Shown here: piece by piece, positions 5,086 through 7,714 of the stretch
Position numbering within the stretch: the first letter of the stretch is position 1
Layout: every line of letters starts with the position of its first letter
Origin: Candidatus Nomurabacteria bacterium
Lineage (GTDB): Bacteria > Patescibacteriota > Minisyncoccia > Phycocordibacterales > UBA9973
Direction: 5' to 3'
Assembly (NCBI GenBank): GCA_027327845.1
Contig: DAHVYC010000024.1
Location: 1 to 7,714, forward strand
DNA: 7,714 bases
The notes under the pieces: model-generated
Databases searched by the model: none
What the model was told of the DNA's origin: nothing
Seen by the model: only the letters and a program-made list of their open reading frames with translations
Translations under genes and position numbers: made by a program

Positions 5086-5114
5086 ACGAAGGGATGAACG
5101 CAGGGATTGAACGC
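5084..5114 (+). repeat. Short 12-bp tandem repeat at a gene junction
   Basis: GAACGAAGGGAT (5084-5095) and GAACGCAGGGAT (5096-5107) are adjacent, followed by T and GAACGC; an upstream ACGAAGGAGT is a worn copy. The array spans the translocase stop and the alternative starts of the next gene, so it also multiplies AAGGAG/GAAGGG ribosome-site sequences. Confidence 0.6.
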
Positions 5115-5759
5115 TTCATAGGCGAGAATAATTACGCCTTTGGTACTAGTAGGGATGAGCATGTTGTGAGGCTCATAAAGGAAGGCAGAGCGTTCACCAG
5201 GAGACAAGTGGAACAAATACTCATTACTAATAGGAAGTCGTCCAAAAGGATAGCTCAGAGCGTCCTGAGAAGGCTTTATAGGGCGGAGAAAATAAATAAA
5301 AAGGTTTATGCACCACAACTACCTACAGTCTATTTTGTAGATAAGCCCAAGCATATGGAACACACGTTATTAATCAATGAAGTTTACTGCTCCCTCCTCT
5401 CCCAAAAGGGATCTAGGTATCGGATTGAATGGAAATGGTCCTATTCCATCCTTGGAGGCAAAGCAATAGCTGATGCTATGGTAAACATATACGATCAAGT
5501 CCAGAAGATCCGAAAGGTTGCATTCGTAGAGGTCGAGCGTGATCCGTCCAGGAGGTTCAATAAGGACGAAGTATATAAGTCTATTTATGATGCCGATTGG
5601 GTTAATGAAGAGTGGTCTGTTATTAAGGGTAATGCAGCCATCTTCCCCACTATCTTAATTGTCACTGACTATGATCTATCATTTAATAGCGACCTAGACT
5701 TCGTTATAGCCAGTATTGATGAGGTCAAGAAAGATGTTTATGGATTATTAAGGGGGTAG
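5094..5759 (+). CDS. Replication-relaxation (Replic_Relax)-like protein
   Basis: A 221-residue protein resembling the Replic_Relax family of plasmid and element proteins. Residues about 20-75 form a winged helix (V-V-R-L-I-K-E-G-R-A-F-T-R-R-Q-V, then S-V-L-R-R-L-Y-R-A-E-K-I with a strand Y-F-V-D). Then come M-E-H (H90) and a long helix, I-E-W-K-W, A-D-A-M (D127) and V-A-F-V-E-V-E-R-D (E146, E148, D150). This D…E-x-E layout recalls PD-(D/E)xK nuclease folds, with E in place of the usual K, so catalysis is uncertain. ATG 5094 has AAGGAG 11 nt upstream; GTG 5082, overlapping the translocase stop, is an alternative with GAAGGA at 5065-5070. Such proteins often neighbour an FtsK-like gene in Firmicutes plasmids. 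It is probably the DNA-recognition partner of the translocase at an origin. Confidence 0.62.
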   Translation: MNAGIERFIGENNYAFGTSRDEHVVRLIKEGRAFTRRQVEQILITNRKSSKRIAQSVLRRLYRAEKINKKVYAPQLPTVYFVDKPKHMEHTLLINEVYCSLLSQKGSRYRIEWKWSYSILGGKAIADAMVNIYDQVQKIRKVAFVEVERDPSRRFNKDEVYKSIYDADWVNEEWSVIKGNAAIFPTILIVTDYDLSFNSDLDFVIASIDEVKKDVYGLLRG

Positions 5760-5761
5760 CC

Positions 5762-5989
5762 ATGAGTAAACTAGCAAAGACAACAACCAAAGCCACGTAT
5801 GGAATACTAAATCTCGTCATGAAACCACTTTATGATCAAATAAAAAAGGAACGCAAAGAAGAATTAAGACGATGGGATAAGTTTGATAATCAAATATCTC
5901 AAGATGTTCAGGCTGAACTGTCCGGACCAAGACGATTCGAAGTGCATCAACCGTTTGATTCTATTGTTCACCAACATCACTTATGGTAA
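5762..5989 (+). CDS. Small charged hypothetical protein
   Basis: A 75-residue protein that I do not recognise. It starts 2 nt after the preceding stop behind AAGGGGG (5750-5755), so it is certainly in the same operon and probably translated by coupling. The N-terminal third has mild hydrophobicity (Y-G-I-L-N-L-V-M) and could be a short amphipathic helix; the middle is strongly charged (K-K-E-R-K-E-E-L-R-R); the end is His- and Pro-containing (H-Q-P, H-Q-H-H-L-W). There is no signal peptide and no cysteine. A peripheral-membrane or accessory role in the DNA-processing operon is possible but unproven. Confidence 0.65.
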   Translation: MSKLAKTTTKATYGILNLVMKPLYDQIKKERKEELRRWDKFDNQISQDVQAELSGPRRFEVHQPFDSIVHQHHLW

Positions 5990-6079
5990 TAGTCGCAAAA
6001 CCATTAATCCTGTCGAAAAGCAGGAAAACACTTGTCAGAATTGAATTACTTTTATTACAAAATCGAGGGAGGAAATGAA

Positions 6080-6754
6080 ATGTCAAACGAGGTAAAAACA
6101 AAAAACTGTAAAAAATGTGGTGCGGAATCAGTCAAACTCGCGAAGGTCTGCCCTAGCTGTGGGGCTAAATTTAAAATGGGATGGGGCAAAAAGATACTCA
6201 TCGGCTTCGGGATCTTGGTAGTGTTAGGCTGGATGATCCCGGATAGTGATAAGCCCACGACTCCAACAGCCGCTACCGCACCAGCTCCCGCCCATGCTCC
6301 GGTTACCACTCCTACGCCAACTCCGGTCGTCAACCCCACTCCTACTCCAACTCAAACGCCTGCCCCAACGGCAAAACAGGAAACGAAATCCGCAGCACCC
6401 CAAGTTGTATCTCCTGCTCCTACCTCAACACCTGAGCCAACGACTAAGGTTGTAACACCGACAGTGACAGTAAGCCAAAAACAAGCCGTCGCTAAGGCTA
6501 AGGGCTATTTAGGTTATACTTCTTTTTCGAGAGATGGTCTAATTAAGCAACTGAAATATGAAGGGTTTACCACCGAGGACGCAACGTATGGGGTTGATAA
6601 TAGTGGGGGTGACTGGATGCAACAAGCCGTTGCGAAAGCAAAGAGTTACCTGAACTATACTTCATTCTCAAGGAAAGGGCTAATTGATCAACTAAAATAT
6701 GATGGATTTACACAGGAACAAGCAGAGTTTGGGGTTACTGCAACAGGATTATAA
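6080..6754 (+). CDS. Membrane-anchored zinc-ribbon protein with two Ltp-type repeats
   Basis: A 224-residue modular protein. Residues 10-27 are a zinc ribbon (C10-x2-C13-x10-C24-x2-C27) on the cytoplasmic side; 38-54 form a single membrane helix preceded by K-K; 55-130 are a Pro/Thr/Ala-rich linker suited to crossing the cell wall. Two repeats follow at 133-173 and 181-219, each Q-A-V-A-K-A-K-x-Y-L-x-Y-T-S-F-S-R-x-G-L-I then Q-L-K-Y-x-G-F-T. These match the Ltp (host cell surface-exposed lipoprotein) repeat, known from the Streptococcus phage TP-J34 protein that blocks incoming phage DNA. Here a membrane helix replaces the lipoprotein anchor. ATG 6080 has GGGAGGA 6 nt upstream; an earlier in-frame TTG at 6032 lacks one. 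It follows the small charged gene by 90 nt that hold only a weak hairpin (CCTG/CAGG near 6009-6024). Likely role: superinfection or entry exclusion. Confidence 0.85.
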   Translation: MSNEVKTKNCKKCGAESVKLAKVCPSCGAKFKMGWGKKILIGFGILVVLGWMIPDSDKPTTPTAATAPAPAHAPVTTPTPTPVVNPTPTPTQTPAPTAKQETKSAAPQVVSPAPTSTPEPTTKVVTPTVTVSQKQAVAKAKGYLGYTSFSRDGLIKQLKYEGFTTEDATYGVDNSGGDWMQQAVAKAKSYLNYTSFSRKGLIDQLKYDGFTQEQAEFGVTATGL

Positions 6755-6787
6755 TAAAAAATACCCTATGCACTAAAAGTAGAAACG

Positions 6788-6811
6788 GCCCCCGGCACCA
6801 CAGCCGAGGGC
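6788..6811 (+). terminator. GC-rich hairpin between the Ltp-repeat gene and the next gene
   Basis: GCCCCCGGC (6788-6796) pairs with GCCGAGGGC (6803-6811) with one mismatch, loop ACCACA. It is followed by TATCTTTCT, a poor T-run, so it is probably a weak attenuating terminator or an mRNA-stabilising hairpin. The ribosome binding site of the next gene follows directly. Confidence 0.55.
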
Positions 6812-6836
6812 TATCTTTCTAGGAAGGATTGATTTT

Positions 6837-7025
6837 ATGGAGTTGATAACTGCAAAAACTGCCCTCTTCGTTCTCCTTTGGTTCCTATCAATTGTCCTTC
6901 TCTACTACATAATTAAAACTGCAGTCTCTAACGGAGTACGCGAGGCAAATGCAAGATTGCTAGAGTCTGTCAGAGAGATTGAGAAGTCAGTCCGCGAAAT
7001 AAAAACCAAAAAGGAGAGCCGATAA
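6837..7025 (+). CDS. Small single-pass membrane protein with coiled coil
   Basis: A 62-residue protein. Residues about 8-26 are strongly hydrophobic (L-F-V-L-L-W-F-L-S-I-V-L-L-Y-Y) and form one membrane helix. Residues about 36-58 are a charged heptad-like helix with the repeated motif S-V-R-E-I (E-S-V-R-E-I-E-K-S-V-R-E-I-K), a likely coiled coil in the cytoplasm. AGGAAGG lies 9 nt before ATG 6837. The size and layout recall small phage or ICE membrane proteins, but I recognise no family; it lacks holin-like paired helices. It is the last gene of the rightward block, behind a hairpin, and its own stop codon lies inside the loop of the following hairpin. It could oligomerise with the neighbouring Ltp-repeat protein; this is speculation. 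Confidence 0.72.
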   Translation: MELITAKTALFVLLWFLSIVLLYYIIKTAVSNGVREANARLLESVREIEKSVREIKTKKESR

Positions 7026-7036
7026 AGCTCTCCTTT
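7010..7036. terminator. Bidirectional hairpin terminator between convergent operons
   Basis: Perfect 10-bp stem AAAGGAGAGC (7010-7019) with GCTCTCCTTT (7027-7036), loop 7020-7026 containing the TAA stop of the rightward gene. Rightward, only the TTT of the stem itself is available. Leftward, the stem runs into TTTTTGGTTTTTATTT, an excellent T-tract, so it mainly terminates the leftward operon. From 7037 to 7118 I see nothing else. Confidence 0.8.
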
Positions 7037-7118
7037 CACTGTGGCAACCAGTAAAAATTCCTGAGAATGACCTTCAACAACTTCCTCTGTACATACTATG
7101 TCTAGGCTGTCTAATACG

Positions 7119-7367
7119 TTACATCTTCCATAGAAACCATTTGCAGGTATTAAGTTCGAACTTAATCTCGAAGATCCTGAGCTCGCCGTTAATCTCTGAC
7201 TGACAGCGGAAAATAAACATACGATTACCAGCGAGTTTTTCTTCAGTCATCGAGATAACCTGTTCGATCTTGAGTTCCTTGCCGTCGAGAGTGATGCGGT
7301 ATGGACGAGGCTTTCCGTTTGTGTCGAAGTGGGCTAAGACAGAGATGGGGGTTGAGTAGATTTTCAT
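7119..7367 (-). CDS. Small conserved-looking hypothetical protein (all-beta)
   Basis: An 82-residue soluble protein. Alternating hydrophobic and polar residues suggest a small beta-rich fold: M-K-I-Y-S, P-Y-R-I-T-L, I-E-Q-V-I, F-I-F-R-C, L-R-I-F-E-I-K-F-E-L, W-F-L-W-K-M. Two cysteines (C55, C75) are in no metal-binding pattern. ATG 7365-7367 has AAGGAG 7 nt upstream. It is the last gene of a leftward set, 27 nt after the preceding gene, ending near the shared terminator. Proteins of this look (…E-E-K-L-A-G-N…C-K-W-F-L-W) recur in Bacillales and I associate them loosely with YolD/UvrX-type SOS loci, but cannot confirm this. Function unknown. Confidence 0.72.
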   Translation of the reverse strand: MKIYSTPISVLAHFDTNGKPRPYRITLDGKELKIEQVISMTEEKLAGNRMFIFRCQSEINGELRIFEIKFELNTCKWFLWKM

Positions 7368-7394
7368 AGGGGAACTCCTTGTTCGTTATGTTTA

Positions 7395-7616
7395 TTATCT
7401 TAGAAATTCTACAATGTCCGAACTATACAGTGTCATTAAAGCACCAAATATAAAAAAAGTAAAATTTAGTAATGCTCCTTTCCAGAATGCTTTTTTAGTA
7501 TCTTTTTCCGTAATCTTGCCAAAATACACAGCTGCAGCTTCGAGTTGACTTTGACTTAACATTTTAATCTCTTTGTAATCATCAATGTCACTTTGCAGTT
7601 TCTCCGCAATACGCAT
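7395..7616 (-). CDS. Small membrane protein (hypothetical)
   Basis: A 73-residue protein with a charged helical N-terminal half (residues 1-45) and one membrane helix at about 47-64 (G-A-L-L-N-F-T-F-F-I-F-G-A-L-M-T-L-Y). The lysine-rich K-D-T-K-K-A-F-W-K before the helix suggests that the N-terminus is inside. The start ATG 7614-7616 lies 8 nt after the stop of the upstream partial gene and has no clear ribosome binding site, so translation is probably coupled. I do not recognise a family. Confidence 0.62.
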   Translation of the reverse strand: MRIAEKLQSDIDDYKEIKMLSQSQLEAAAVYFGKITEKDTKKAFWKGALLNFTFFIFGALMTLYSSDIVEFLR

Positions 7617-7624
7617 TCTGTCGT

Positions 7625-7714
7625 TTATCCGCTGCTCTCAAACATTTCGGTCAGCTTTGCCTCCCAAGATCTTGCAAACTGCTCAATATCAAGCATGCCA
7701 GGCACTATGACAGT
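7625..7714 (-). CDS. C-terminal end of a leftward gene (cut by window edge)
   Basis: The last 29 codons of a minus-strand gene that enters from beyond position 7714 and stops at TAA (7625-7627). The visible residues are mostly acidic and amphipathic (L-D-I-E-Q-F-A-R-S-W-E-A-K-L-T-E-M-F-E-S). The frame is open to the window edge and the 8-nt spacing to the next start is operon-like, which supports a real gene. Product unknown. Confidence 0.55.
   Translation of the reverse strand, partial: TVIVPGMLDIEQFARSWEAKLTEMFESSG

Noticed and set aside
4450..5318. Minus-strand frames opposite the translocase and its partner
   Set aside because: They lie across the Walker B region and the gene junction; no ribosome site and no recognisable domain.
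6009..6024. Terminator after the small charged gene
   Set aside because: The CCTG/CAGG stem is only 4 bp with no T-run.
6055..6455. Frames in and opposite the Pro/Thr-rich linker
   Set aside because: Open only because the linker DNA is low-complexity; they give Gly/Val/Ala- or Leu/Pro/Arg-rich nonsense.
7371..7383. GAACTCCTTGTTC as a second LexA box
   Set aside because: The half-sites are separated by 5 bp, not the required 4, and the segment is explained by the AAGGAG ribosome site of the leftward gene.

Overview
The window looks like a mobile-element region from a low-to-mid-GC Gram-positive bacterium, most likely Bacillales (Paenibacillus-, Brevibacillus- or Bacillus-like). The reasons are the strong AGGAGG-type ribosome binding sites, a GAAC-N4-GTTC LexA box of the Bacillus type, the protein families present and T-run terminators. 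The genus is inferred by eye. No ribosomal RNA, tRNA, CRISPR array or transposase is visible.

Layout. Positions 1-1747 hold an XRE-family regulator and a tyrosine integrase with an unusual cysteine-rich N-terminus, reading rightward as a likely two-gene operon. Positions 1748-2005 look like an attachment-site region. A 19-bp sequence occurs exactly twice, 225 bp apart. Between the copies, on the minus strand, lies a short sequence ending in codons for K-G-M-G-G-M-M-stop, which resembles the extreme 3' end of groEL. Positions 1956-3403 form a control region. It contains a small leftward coiled-coil gene, a probable 80-nt small RNA with its own promoter and terminator, a perfect LexA box, a leftward XRE regulator, a divergent operator region, and two tandem rightward XRE paralogues. 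The second paralogue's coding end doubles as one arm of a terminator.

Positions 3472-7025 carry a rightward gene block: a ribbon-helix-helix protein preceded by TGTGACAC repeats, a soluble FtsK/SpoIIIE-type DNA translocase, a replication-relaxation-type protein, a small unknown, a membrane-anchored zinc-ribbon protein with two Ltp-type repeats, and a small membrane protein. Positions 7119-7714 carry three leftward small genes, one cut by the window edge, which converge on a shared hairpin at 7010-7036.

How it may work. XRE proteins probably hold the element quiet, and LexA could link its release to DNA damage. The integrase and attachment site give site-specific insertion. The translocase and its partner probably handle DNA replication, segregation or transfer, and no recognisable relaxase or secretion system is in view. 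The Ltp-repeat protein is a candidate superinfection-exclusion factor. The most notable features are the relaxase-less FtsK plus replication-relaxation pair, the zinc-ribbon/Ltp membrane protein, the LexA box facing a small RNA, and the groEL-like attachment region. All functions are assigned by reading motifs; no searches were run.
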